A stretch of DNA of 64,000 nucleotides from CAVUCH01 sp963763095 (GTDB taxonomy: Bacteria; Acidobacteriota; Vicinamibacteria; Vicinamibacterales; JAENWD01). The translations under genes and the position numbers were made by a program. Below are positions 25,592 to 34,442 of the stretch, piece after piece. Location: contig CAVXNR010000016.1 of the NCBI GenBank assembly GCA_963763095.1, forward strand, positions 248,001 to 312,000, in the 5' to 3' direction. The notes beneath the pieces were generated by a model, which saw nothing but the letters and a program-made list of their open reading frames with translations, ran no database searches and had not been told where the DNA came from. Position 1 is the first letter of the stretch; each line of letters starts with the position of its first letter.

Positions 25592-26045
25592 CGCGCGGAG
25601 GGCGCGCGCACCAAAGGCGAAGCATGTCGCCGACCTCGAGGCGCGCGAAACGGCAGACGCGCCGGCTGGGCGCGTCGGCGAGCGGATGCGTGTCCGCGTC
25701 GTACCGGTCGAGCGCCGCCGCAATGGCCGGCAGCGCACACCCGTAGAGTCCCGCCACGAGCGCGGCCGTCGAGGGTGCTGCAAGGACTTCGTCGAAGAGC
25801 TGCTCGAGGGCGGGATGCGGGACTTCTTCCAGGCCGAGCGGCGGTTCGCGCATCTCGCCGACCCGCGCGCGCAGCGCGCTCACGTGCTCGGCGCAGAGAT
25901 ACGCGTGGTAGCTGAAGGCCGACTTCAGCTCGTGAAGCGGCTCGGCGGTGATGCGCGCGTTGAAGATGCCGTGCAGGCGCCTCAGCGCGTAGTGGAGGCG
26001 TTTGAGGCGGCGCACGCATTCGTCGACGGAAAGGCCTGGGCGCAT
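25578..26045 (-). CDS. Helical protein, probable N-terminal half of the ferritin-like gene
   Basis: This is a 155-residue frame starting MRPGLSVDECVRRLKRLHYA. It is rich in helices and contains LHELKSAFSYHAYLCAEHVSALRARVGEM, with two His and a Glu-His pair in register for metal binding. It ends at RPPRDADG with a TGA at 25578-25580, eight bases short of the heptamer array and inside the start region of the next frame. The composition is continuous with the downstream part. Either two overlapping genes or, more likely in my view, one protein interrupted by a one-base shift at the repeat. Confidence 0.6.
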   Translation of the reverse strand: MRPGLSVDECVRRLKRLHYALRRLHGIFNARITAEPLHELKSAFSYHAYLCAEHVSALRARVGEMREPPLGLEEVPHPALEQLFDEVLAAPSTAALVAGLYGCALPAIAAALDRYDADTHPLADAPSRRVCRFARLEVGDMLRLWCARPPRDADG

Positions 26046-26124
26046 AGCCTCATCGATTGTGCAGAGACCGGCGAGCGGGATGGACGTGCGGGGTCATACC
26101 GAGGACTATAGCAGCGCGCTCCCA

Positions 26125-26201
26125 GCAGGGCTGAGCCATGCCCACTGCTGACTCAGGGCTGAAGCCCTGCCCCGCTGAACGCAGGGCTGAGCCCTGCCCC
26201 A
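26125..26201. repeat. Three hairpin repeats in tandem
   Basis: There is a decayed copy with GCAGGGCTGAGCCATGC (26125-26141), a full copy CAGGGC-TGAA-GCCCTG (26154-26169), and GCAGGGC-TGA-GCCCTGC (26181-26197) followed by CCCACG. They occupy the divergent region between the ferritin-like gene and the first esterase. Confidence 0.65.
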
Positions 26202-26278
26202 CGTACGTGGCACGCGCGACTGCGGCGCGCGGAACGCGGAGTCCGTGTGGGTGGCGGGATGCTGTTAGCATCCGGCCC

Positions 26279-27104
26279 ATGCGCGTGGCGTGCTGGCTGC
26301 TCCTCCTGGCCTGCCTGGCGGTCCCTCCGGTGCCCGCGTCTCCCCGGGCGGACACGGCGTGCCTGCCGCTCACAGTCACCAACGACGACGGCAACTACAT
26401 CGTTCCTGGAGCACGTGGCGGTGTCGTGTATCGCCGCGTGGACGAACAGGAGCTGCGGCTCGACTTCTGGGTGCCGTCGACCTCGCCGCACCAGCCGCGT
26501 GGAGGCAACCGCTCGCTCGCGGCTCCGGTCGTAATCGTCATCCACGGCGGCGGCTTCACCGCCGGCTCCCGGGTCACGTTCGTCGGCCAGTTTCTCGAGA
26601 TGCTCGCGGCCGCCGGTTACCCATGGGTCTCGATCGATTACCGGCTCGGCGAGCCATCACGCGCTGCCAACGCTGCCGACGATGTTGAAGCCGCGGTGGC
26701 GTTCACGCGCTGCCACGCCGGAGAACTGGGGATCGATCCCGAGCGCATCGTACTGCTCGGGGAGGATGCGGGCGCCGCGTCTCGCGGCGCGCATCGCGAA
26801 CCGACGACCTGCGGGGGTGGTTGGCGCCATCCTGATCGGCGGCCTCTACAACGGTGTGCCGCCCCATGCCGAACCGGCGAGGGAAGGCCGGTCCCGACCA
26901 CCCGCCGCGCCACGGTTCCTCGTCGTGCACGGCACGGCCGACACGGAGGTACCGCTTCGAGAGGCCGAGGCATGGTGCGCGCCGGCAGTTACCGACGATG
27001 CCCGCTGCAAGCTCCTGCGGGTGGAAGGGGCGAGCCACCGGGCCGAGAACTGGTGGCCCGTGCAGTGGGACTACAAGGCGCAGGTGGTGCGCTGGCTGAG
27101 ATGA
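26279..27104 (+). CDS. Exported alpha/beta hydrolase with altered nucleophile elbow (frame break)
   Basis: A signal peptide (MRVACWLLLLACLAVPPVPA) is followed by a BD-FAE/HSL-like fold: VVIVIHGGGFTAGSRV (oxyanion hole) and WVSIDYRLGEP. The elbow reads LLGEDAGA, where families of this type carry Gly-x-Ser-x-Gly: the nucleophile Ser is Asp here. Later blocks FLVVHGTADTEVPLREAEAW and VEGASHRAENWW keep the acid and His. One base must be adjusted near 26780, directly beside the elbow, so the Asp should be confirmed. Its TGA overlaps the next ATG (ATGA). It could be a pseudoenzyme partner of the following active paralogue. Confidence 0.7.
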
Positions 27105-28222
27105 CGCTTGCCCCGGCGGGCCGCCAGGACACCCTGACGCCGCCTCCGGTCGATGGCGCCACCATGCTGCCCGCAGGTCTGCACAAGCGCATCCCCTATG
27201 CGCAGCAGGAGAGCAGCGCGTCGCTACCGTCCCCGCATTCCGGATCGACTGGGCCGGTCCTCCGCACCCTGGATGCATGGCTCCCACGCGATCGCTCGCG
27301 CCCCGGCCCCGCAGTCGTGCTGCTGCACGGTGGCGGCTGGGAAGCCGGCGACCGGGTCACCTACATAACGCCCCTGTTCGCGCCGCTCGCCGAGGCCGGC
27401 CTCGCGTGGTTCTCGGTGGACTATCGCCTGACCCCGGCGGTGCATCATCCGCGGCAGCTGGACGATCTACGCGAGGCCATCGCCTTCATCAGGCGACATG
27501 CCCGCCAGTTCGGCATCGATCCCGCGCGCGTGGTGCTCGTGGGGGAGTCGGCAAGCGCCCAGATGGTCACGCTCCTCGCGGCTGAAGACCGGACGCTGGC
27601 GGGTGTCGTGTCGTTCTATGGCGTGTACGATTTCGTCCCGATGGTGACCGACGCAGGGCCACGATCGCTCGCCGCGCGCCTGTTCGGCCGGACCGTCCTG
27701 GATGACGACACAGGGCGGATTCTGCGCGAGTACTCGCCGCTCTATCGGGCGGTGCGAGGGATGCCGCCGATCCTGCTGATTCACGGCACCGGCGAGCGCC
27801 TCTGGGAGCAGGGTGTTCGCATGGCCGAGCGCCTCGGCACGCTGGGCGTTCCCCACGAACTGCTACGGCTCGAGGGCGCCCCCCACGGCATGGAGAATTG
27901 GGAAGGCCGTCCCGAGTGGCAGTTCTACAAGGCCCGCCTGGTGTCGTGGATTCAGAGCAGGCAGCCGCCCACCAGCGTCGCTGATGCGACCGATGCCGCA
28001 GGGATGAGCGGCGACGGTGCATCGTGCCTTCCGCGTCGCGCGGGCATGACATGTATCGGGCGTGATGCCTTGTGCATTCTGCATCGTGCATCGTGCATCG
28101 TGCATTCGTGCATTCGTGCATTCGTGCATTGTGCATTGTGCATTGTGCATTGTGCATTGCATGCGTGTCCCCCTGCTATCCTCCCCGCATGCCATCCCGC
28201 CTCTCCCGTCGTGCGTTCGTGA
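27101..28222 (+). CDS. Alpha/beta hydrolase (carboxylesterase-like), C-terminus extended through a repeat
   Basis: Starting MTLAPAGRQDTL, the domain shows VVLLHGGGWEAGDRVTYI, WFSVDYRLTPAVHHPRQLDD, the elbow VVLVGESASAQMVTLL with the catalytic Ser, and later ILLIHGTGERLWEQGVRMAE and GAPHGMENW with the His. It is coupled to the preceding paralogue (ATGA) and has no signal of its own. The domain ends near 27970; beyond that the frame runs through the heptamer array (28073-28159) and overlaps the Tat gene start. The last 80 codons are therefore probably not native protein. Confidence 0.75.
   Translation: MTLAPAGRQDTLTPPPVDGATMLPAGLHKRIPYAQQESSASLPSPHSGSTGPVLRTLDAWLPRDRSRPGPAVVLLHGGGWEAGDRVTYITPLFAPLAEAGLAWFSVDYRLTPAVHHPRQLDDLREAIAFIRRHARQFGIDPARVVLVGESASAQMVTLLAAEDRTLAGVVSFYGVYDFVPMVTDAGPRSLAARLFGRTVLDDDTGRILREYSPLYRAVRGMPPILLIHGTGERLWEQGVRMAERLGTLGVPHELLRLEGAPHGMENWEGRPEWQFYKARLVSWIQSRQPPTSVADATDAAGMSGDGASCLPRRAGMTCIGRDALCILHRASCIVHSCIRAFVHCALCIVHCALHACPPAILPACHPASPVVRS
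28073..28159. repeat. Heptamer/octamer array (12 units)
   Basis: TGCATTC, three TGCATCG, three TGCATTCG (octamers), then five TGCATTG. The array is degenerate in blocks, as expected if expanded stepwise by slippage. It lies in the short gap before the asparaginase-type gene and inside the open end of the esterase frame. Confidence 0.85.
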
Positions 28223-29366
28223 AAGCCGGCACGGCCGGCATCGCAGCTGCTGCCGTGCCTGCCGCGCGCCGCGCAGCAGGCAGCTCCGGCCGTGAGGACG
28301 GGACGGCGCGGTGAAGCCGATCGTCATTTCCTCCGCCAACGGTCACTACCACAAGAACGGTGGCACGAAGACGTGCGTGGAGACGGCATTTGCCGCGATG
28401 GTGCAGGGCACGGACGTGCTCGAGGCGCTCATCGCCGGTGTGAACATCGTCGAGCTCGACCCCGCGGACACCAGCGTGGGGTATGGCGGCCTGCCGAACG
28501 CGGATGGCGTCGTGCAGCTCGACTCGTGCTGCATGCACGGACCGAAGAAGCGGGCCGGCGGGGTTGCCGCGCTCGAAGGCGTGCGGACGCCATCGAGGGT
28601 GGCGCACGCGGTGATGCAGTACACCGATCATCACCTGATCGTCGGCGCCGGCGCCCAGTCGTTCGCGCGCAACATGGGCTTCGCGATCGAGCCGGACCTC
28701 AACACCGAGGCCTCGCGGAAGGCGTGGCTCGAATGGAAGCGGCGGAGCGATCCCGACCACTACCTGGATCCCGAGAAGCGGCAGAGCGCGGACCGGCGGA
28801 TCCTGGGTGAGCTGATCGCCGAAGGTGTGACCGCACCGCGTCATGTCTGGGGCACCATCAATTGCGACGGCATCAACGCGAGCGGTCACATCTGCGGCGT
28901 GACGACCACGAGCGGCCTGGCGTGGAAGATCCCCGGGCGCGTCGGGGACTCTCCCATTCTCGGGGCCGGGCTCTACGTGGACGGCGGCGTGGGCGCGGCG
29001 GGATTGACCGGGCGCGGCGAGGCCAACCTCTTCGGCCTGTCCTCGTTCCTCGTCGTCGAGTTGATGCGGCAGGGCATGCACCCGAAGGATGCGGGGCTCG
29101 AGGCGTTGCGACGCATCCGGGCGAACACCGTTGAAAAGCGGCTGCGGAAGGGGAACGGGGACCCGAACTTCAACGTCACGTTCTACGCGCTGAACGCCAG
29201 AGGTGAGTTCGCCGCCGTGGCCCTGTACGCTGAAGACGACAACGATCGCGGCTGGGCTGGTCAGGTGAACGGCCGGAGAGTACGCTACGCCGTCTGCACC
29301 GAGAACGGCGCCGAGATGCTCAATTGCGAGGGGTTGATCGCCGGGGCGCTGCAGGATGGCGCGTAG
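28189..29366 (+). CDS. N4-(beta-N-acetylglucosaminyl)-L-asparaginase / isoaspartyl peptidase-like Ntn hydrolase (frame break)
   Basis: A Tat signal (MPSRLSRRAFVKAGTAGIAA) is joined, after one base is skipped near 28312, to a full AGA-type Ntn hydrolase. Visible blocks are TAFAAMVQGTDVLEALIAGV, SVGYGGLPNADGVVQLDSC, the cleavage and nucleophile region HVWGTINCDGINASGHICGV with Thr near residue 220, and GRVGDSPILGAGLYVDGGVG. The precursor self-cleaves before that Thr and hydrolyses the sugar-Asn bond or beta-aspartyl peptides (family knowledge). Tat export puts it in the periplasm, fitting glycopeptide breakdown. The following gene is also Tat-exported. Confidence 0.85.
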
Positions 29367-29393
29367 CCGGGACCGTTCGCACGAAGGATTGCC

Positions 29394-30730
29394 ATGTCGC
29401 AGACTCGCCGTGATTTCCTCAAGACCGTTGCCGCCGGTGCGGCGGTCGCGCCCTGGATCGGCTCCTCGCGCCTGTTCGGCGCCGAGGCGTCGAAGGTGCG
29501 TCACGCCAGCATCGGCGGGGACGGGATGGGCTTCGCCGACATCACGAGCTTCTCGAAGCACCCCGGCTTCGAGCTCGTCGCCGTGGCTGACGTGGATCTC
29601 GCGCGCACGGAGCGAGTGAAGGAGCGGTTCCCCCAGGCTCGCATCTACCAGGATTGGCGCGAGCTGCTGAAGAAGGAGCGGGAGAACCTGGACTCGATCA
29701 ACGTGTCCACGCCCGACCACATGCATGGGCCGATTGCCATGGCGGCGATGCGGATGGGCCTGCATGTCTACGTGCAGAAGCCGCTTGCGGCCACGATCCG
29801 CGAAACCCGCAAGCTGGCCGCGTACGCGCGCTCGCATGGCATCGTGTCGCAGATGGGGATCCAGATTTCGTCAGCGCCATCACAGCGGGCGTTCGAGACG
29901 ATGATTCGCGCCGGCGCCATCGGCAAGGTCACCGAGGTGCACACCATCTGTGAGAAGAGCTGGGGCGCCGAGGGGTTGCTGCCCGCCGTCACGAGTCCCG
30001 TGCCGCCCACACTGGACTGGGACAAATGGATCGGGGTCGGCGAGTTGCGCCCGTTCCAGGAAGGCGCATATCACCCGGGGGAGTGGCGGCGCCGGGTCGG
30101 CTTTGGCACCGGGACGCTCGGCGACATGGGCTGCCATATCTTCAGCCCGCCGTTCCGGGCGCTCGGTCTCACGGCGCCGATAAGCGTCACGGCCCATGGT
30201 CCCGGACCGACGAAGGACAACTGGGCGACGAAGGCGCGGGTGCACTATGTCTATCCCGGCTCCGCGCTGACGCAGGGCTCCACGGTGGATCTCTGGTGGT
30301 ATGACGGCGGCGAGCGCCCGCCGGAACAGGTGCTCGCTCTGGTCGGCGACCGGCTGCCGAAGACGGGTTCGGTCGCGATCGGCACCGACGGCGCGCTCGT
30401 GCTGCCGCACATCGGCGATCCGTTCCTGCTGCCTGCGGAGAAGTTCACCACCTACGAGCTGCCGGTCATCGAGCCCCGCGATCACTATTTCGAGTTCCTG
30501 GACGCGGTGGCGGCCGCGGCCGCCGCCGCGGCGCCGCGCCACAGACGTCCGCGAGCTTCAGCTACGCGGGGCCGCTGACCGAGTCGGTGCTGCTCGGGAA
30601 CATCGCCGCGTGGTACCCGGGCGAGACGCTCGAGTGGGATGCACGCCGCATGAGGGTCAAGGATCGCAAGGAAGCGAAGCAGCACCTCCGGCGCAAGTAC
30701 CGAAAGGGCTGGCCGACGAGGGGACTCTAG
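29394..30730 (+). CDS. Tat-exported Gfo/Idh/MocA family oxidoreductase (frame break near the C-terminus)
   Basis: The Tat signal reads TRRDFLKTVAAGAAVAPW. The Rossmann domain follows (SIGGDGMGFADITSFSKHP, LDSINVSTPDHMHGPIAM), then VYVQKPLAATIRE where Glu of the usual EKP is Gln. The catalytic region has GTLGDMGCHIFSPPF with Asp and His. Near 30520, in a GCC-rich tract, the frame shifts; the other frame continues FSYAGPLTESVLLGNIAAWY and ends at TAG 30728-30730. The Tat signal with a bound cofactor resembles glucose-fructose oxidoreductase, which carries NADP into the periplasm. It lies 28 bases after the asparaginase-type gene. Confidence 0.85.
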
Positions 30731-30760
30731 AGACCGACAGCGATCACCGTTGGTCTCCGA

Positions 30761-30773
30761 AAGTCGCCCAGTG
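30761..30773. repeat. 13-base direct repeat, left copy (right copy at 32386-32398)
   Basis: AAGTCGCCCAGTG is present here and again, identically, at 32386-32398. The two copies bracket the amidohydrolase gene, which stands out from its surroundings in base use. This could mark an insertion, but a chance match is not excluded. Confidence 0.35.
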
Positions 30774-30890
30774 GCGAGCGACCGGCACCGCGGCGTCGGT
30801 CGACAAAGCGGCGTTACGAGGGACCTAATGGATGTTTGGCTACTACTCGTCGATTTCCGCGAGTACTGGTCCTAATGCAGCTTAAAGAGA

Positions 30891-32243
30891 TCAACGGACG
30901 CTCTGAAGATCTTCCGCTCGAATCAGCCGACTGCCAAGAATGACGGCGGCGACATGACGGGTGTTCGAGATCTCTGCGATGGGGTTGCCGTAAAGCAACA
31001 CGAGGTTGGCTTTCTTGCCAACCTCAACGGTCCCCTCCGTAGCGAGTCTGCCGAGGAACTCCGCAGGCATCCGCGTGGCGGCCTGCAGTGCGTCCATCGA
31101 AGTCATACCCGCGCCGACTAAGGCGACAAGCTCGTCGTGAAGTGGAGGCACTCCCTTGGCAATCGGCAGGTCGCTACCGGCCAGCGACTTGACGCCCGCC
31201 TTCCGCATATCAGCAAACATTGCAAGCGTCTTCGTCCATACACGGTCGCCTGCTGCCGCATTCGAGGCGCTCAGCCGGCTTCGTTGGCCGTCCCAATCGT
31301 TGCGAAGGGCGGCGAGCGTCGGTACGTGCCAGGTGTCGTTCTGTGCGAAGACACGGAACAGAATCGTCGCCTTACGGGTGTCGTAGGTCTCGACCAGTCG
31401 CGACGTGAACTCAGACCGATATATTTTTTCATCGGGTGACGGTCCGCCGGCACGTGCAGCGGTCAGTGCGTCCTGAACATAGGCACTCAGTTCCGCTTCC
31501 TCTGTTGAGCACGCGATGAGCACACCGCGAAAGCCGGCGCTCCCAAAATGCTCAATACTGTGCTGCCCGACCGAAGAAGCCTCGGAGGCAGAGACTGACA
31601 CGGGCAAGTGTCCGGCAAAACGCAGGCCGACACGTTTGGATTCTGCAGCAACCGCGAAGTACGCCTCGCGCGTCAGCGTGTCGCCTACTTTGATGAAATC
31701 GACACCTTTCACCTTAAGTTCAGCCACCATCTGGGTCGCATCGGCTTCCGTAACCGTGCGAACCAAGGGTGGTAGCTTAAAGGGCAGCGGTCCCTGCAGG
31801 ATCGGACCTGCCGCGACGATCTCTGGCCCGAGGATCGTTGAATTGCTGGTGTCCCGTCGAAGTCGCAGGATGTCGTCGGGGGGCGACGCCATGTCGCGGA
31901 CACCGGTGATGCCGTATCCCACAAAGCGAGGGAGCACCTTTACGCCATCTTCGTAGCTGCCGACGTGAACGTGCATGTCCCAGAGACCGGGAATCAAGAA
32001 CCTTCCGGTGCCATCAACCACGATTGCGTCCTGAGGCACACGGACGCTACCAGCTCGGCCAATCGTGGCAATCCGGCCGCCGTTCACGATGACTGTCATG
32101 GTCGGAGTCGGAGGAGCGCCATTGCCATCAATCAGCGTGACGTTCGTGATCGCGAAGCCCGCCGATTGAGCGCTTACACCACCGGCCCAGAGTGCAGCGA
32201 GGACTTCAAAGATGATCACAGGACGTGCAAGGGTCGGATTCAT
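30891..32243 (-). CDS. Exported amidohydrolase (imidazolonepropionase-like)
   Basis: This is a 450-residue protein. A signal peptide ending near SAQSA is followed by the metallo-dependent hydrolase fold: FLIPGLWDMHVHVGSYEDG with the first two His, VDFIKVGD with the bridging Lys, FAGHLPVSVSASEA, QHSIEHFGS, and SLAGSDLPIAKGVPPLHDEL with the catalytic Asp. Family members hydrolyse cyclic amides, dipeptides or ureas; the substrate is not predictable. Codon third positions are less GC-rich than in neighbouring genes, and a 13-base direct repeat flanks it, so recent acquisition is plausible. Frame intact. The start has no strong ribosome site that I can see. Confidence 0.85.
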   Translation of the reverse strand: MNPTLARPVIIFEVLAALWAGGVSAQSAGFAITNVTLIDGNGAPPTPTMTVIVNGGRIATIGRAGSVRVPQDAIVVDGTGRFLIPGLWDMHVHVGSYEDGVKVLPRFVGYGITGVRDMASPPDDILRLRRDTSNSTILGPEIVAAGPILQGPLPFKLPPLVRTVTEADATQMVAELKVKGVDFIKVGDTLTREAYFAVAAESKRVGLRFAGHLPVSVSASEASSVGQHSIEHFGSAGFRGVLIACSTEEAELSAYVQDALTAARAGGPSPDEKIYRSEFTSRLVETYDTRKATILFRVFAQNDTWHVPTLAALRNDWDGQRSRLSASNAAAGDRVWTKTLAMFADMRKAGVKSLAGSDLPIAKGVPPLHDELVALVGAGMTSMDALQAATRMPAEFLGRLATEGTVEVGKKANLVLLYGNPIAEISNTRHVAAVILGSRLIRAEDLQSVR

Positions 32244-32464
32244 CGGTGGCTCATATCGGCCGTCAGTGTATTAAGCGATGTGACGAGGCTGAGCGACCTG
32301 ATGTTTCAGTCGAGCGCTTTGGCTACCGCGTCGCAGGTGACGGCGATTGGCGGTGCCGGGGCACCGCGTCTGATTAGCTCCTCATAAGTCGCCCAGTGCT
32401 TACCATCTCGAGCGAAGCGGGCGTCCGTTTCTGCTGCGCCCCCGTCCGGCTCAGGGCTCTAGCA

Positions 32465-33040
32465 CTACTTTGTCAGGTTCACCCTCTTTGAGTCACGCGT
32501 TCTGGTGTGATTGCTGCGCAGTTGGTTTTTTGCTGGCCCTAACTGAGTCGAATTTCGGGAGCCGGACTTATCCAACAGAGGCTGGAGTCGAAGCATGATG
32601 GAGCGCTGTAGCAGCACCGGATAGAGATGAGGAACTACACCCGGCAATAGCATCCACAGTGCACCCCACGGGTGCTCGGTGAACAGTGCGACGGCGGCGA
32701 ATAGTACGTGGATGGCAAAGCAGGTGCCGTGGGCACTGGCAGCGCCTCGCACCGACTGTTCCAGCGAGTGTAAGCCGGCCCTGCTGCCATCGAATCCCCG
32801 CATGGGTCCGGCGACATGGCGATTCCATCCGGAGCGGTCGAGCAGCCAGCCGAATATTTCGACGCCGAGCATGCGGTGGAGTACGCGCTCGCCCGCGGGG
32901 ACGCGGAACCAGCGGCGAGGCAGATGTCGCATAACGGGGCCGGCCACCCCGGGCCCGAGGCCCCACGTCCAAGCTGACCACCAGCAGCGCATAGTACCGG
33001 ATTGCTTGGCCCGAGGATGAACCAAAAGACACACCACCAT
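32465..33040 (-). CDS. CrtO-like glycosyl-carotenoid acyltransferase-like membrane protein (tentative)
   Basis: This is a 191-residue frame. It has features of the small acyltransferase-like family around glycosyl-4,4'-diaponeurosporenoate acyltransferase: RRWFRVPAGERVLHRMLGV, WLLDRSGWNRHVAG, a central helix pair (FAIHVLFAAVALFTEHPWGA and LWMLLPGVVPHLYPVLLQRS) and a basic tail. The tail after RLQPLLDK is polar and may be an extended non-native end. The start is uncertain, because the first 35 residues are atypical. It lies in the accessory patch next to transposase remnants. Low similarity by eye only, so treat the name as a lead. Confidence 0.45.
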   Translation of the reverse strand: MVVCLLVHPRAKQSGTMRCWWSAWTWGLGPGVAGPVMRHLPRRWFRVPAGERVLHRMLGVEIFGWLLDRSGWNRHVAGPMRGFDGSRAGLHSLEQSVRGAASAHGTCFAIHVLFAAVALFTEHPWGALWMLLPGVVPHLYPVLLQRSIMLRLQPLLDKSGSRNSTQLGPAKNQLRSNHTRTRDSKRVNLTK

Positions 33041-33293
33041 CCCGGCGACCCACCAGCATCACGGGCCAGTACGACCGACTGCAAAAGAAGCACGGCTGAG
33101 GAAAGCCATGGACACAACGTGGGACGTCGTCCACTCGGTCGCCCAGAACCATGGATCTTGCTCTCGGTGACGGGTCAGTGCTCACACGACGCTCCTCTCG
33201 CCGAGCGTATTGCCACTCACCTGCGGCACGCGTGGGCAACGATAGCACCGCGCGGTGCGGTCGGGTGCAGCGGCCGGATGAGCACCATTGTTG

Positions 33294-33845
33294 TTATCTT
33301 CGGAGCGGCGCATTCCGGCGGAAGCTGTCGAGCATCGAGAGGAGCCGGCGATTGTGGATGACGTAGAGCAGGCCCATGATCTCGCGCACCCAGCCACGAA
33401 CAATCGGCAGGGTCGGTCGGGGCTGGTCGGCGGCCCCTTCGCGTCGACTGTAAGAACGTGAAGGCGACGGCCGTCAGCACGACATGGTGCGCCCAGCCCT
33501 GATACGTGCGGCCCTCGAAGTGATCGAGGCCGAGATCGTCTTTGAGCTCGCGATACTGCTGTTCAATCGGCCAGCGGCTGCGGGCGAGCGTGACGAGGTC
33601 GACGAGCGCAGTCGTCTCCGGTACGTGAAGCAGGTAGTACTTGCGCTCGTCGGTCGCCGAGCGCTCGCAGAGCAGCCAGCGGTCGCCGCGTCCCTTCGTC
33701 GGGCGGACGCGCAGCGCGCAGAACCTCGCGGTGAGCGGACCAGCGGTGCCCGTCCCCCATGTCATCGGGCTCCCACGCGTCCTCGGGCGCCGACTGCGCG
33801 ACGGCCGTTGCCGATTGCCGGCCCAGGCACGCCGACGACCGAGCA
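33294..33845 (-). mobile_element. IS701-type transposase remnant (3' part, frame-broken)
   Basis: Minus-strand pieces read APEDAWEP, then MTWGTGTAGPLTARFCALRV, DRWLLCERSATDERKYYLLH, and RWPIEQQYRELKDDLGLDHF followed by EGRTYQGWAHHVVLTAVAFT. This is the C-terminal third of an IS701-group DDE transposase with its final catalytic Glu. Frame changes near 33770 and 33445 are needed to reach a stop at 33294. The N-terminal two thirds are missing, replaced by a ligD fragment on the other strand. No clear terminal inverted repeats. A dead element. Confidence 0.7.
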
Positions 33846-33865
33846 CACCGCCTCGCCACGAATCG

Positions 33866-34363
33866 CGAGCCTGGCCCGAGAACATCGCGGCAGCACGGCT
33901 CGTGCGCCGCGTCCTCGAGAGCGTCGGGCTCGAGAGCTTCGTCAAGACCACCGGAGGACGCGGGCTGCACGTCGTCGTGCCTCTCCAGCCGCGCGCGAAC
34001 TGGTCGGAGTGCCTCGCCGTGTCGCGCGGAATCGCCGGCACCATCGTGGCGCACGATCCGGACCGCTACACCACTCGTTTTGCAAAAGCCGGCCGCCAGA
34101 AAAAGATTCTGATCGACTACCTGCGCAACAACCGGACGAACACGTCCGTCGCCGCCTTCTCGACTCGGGCCAAGCCGCACGCCGCGGTGTCGATGCCTCT
34201 CTCCTGGGCGATGCTCACGCCGCGGGTAACGCCTGACGCGTTCACCGTGAAGACGGTCCCGACGAGGCTCGCCCGGCTGCGGCGCGATCCGTGGGCCGAC
34301 TACTGGACGTGCCGTCAGCGCCTGACGCCCGCAATGGAGAAGGCGTTTCCGGCGGGTGTCTGA
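33866..34363 (+). pseudogene. ligD: LigD polymerase/primase domain, 3' fragment
   Basis: The reading frame shows NIAAARLVRRVLESVGLESF, VKTTGGRGLHVVVPL, DRYTTRFAKAGRQKKILIDY and LRNNRTNTSVAAFSTRAKP, ending with a DPWADYW region and a TGA at 34361-34363. These are the last conserved blocks of the LigD polymerase domain used in non-homologous end joining. The catalytic Asp-Leu-Asp-Pro block and everything before it are gone; the homology starts abruptly where the transposase remnant ends. No start codon or ribosome site fits, so this is a remnant, probably truncated by the IS insertion or a later deletion. Confidence 0.75.
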
Positions 34364-34372
34364 GGGATATGA

Positions 34373-34402
34373 GGCCAGGGCGCTTCGGCCCTGGCCCTAC
34401 AT
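34373..34402. repeat. CTTCG-loop hairpin repeat with CCTACA tag
   Basis: GGCCAGGG-CGCTTCGG-CCCTGGCC (34373-34396) is followed by CTACA. Here the TGAA loop is replaced by a stable CTTCG-containing loop, a variant also seen in the pair at 36007-36110. It lies between the ligD remnant and the convergent sialidase-like gene. Confidence 0.65.
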
Positions 34403-34442
34403 AGCCCCGCCCTGCAGGCAGAGGCCCTTCACGGCACAGGTT

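Noticed and set aside
28073..28159. Possible CRISPR array
   Set aside because: Units are 7-8 bases with no spacers; CRISPR repeats are 23 or longer with unique spacers, and no cas genes are near.
28176..29837. Minus-strand frame of about 550 codons over the asparaginase-type gene
   Set aside because: Antisense shadow; the plus strand has Ntn hydrolase motifs and a Tat signal.
30828..30875. Tiny plus-strand frame starting MDVWLLLVDFRE
   Set aside because: Only 15 codons with no ribosome site or homologous pattern.
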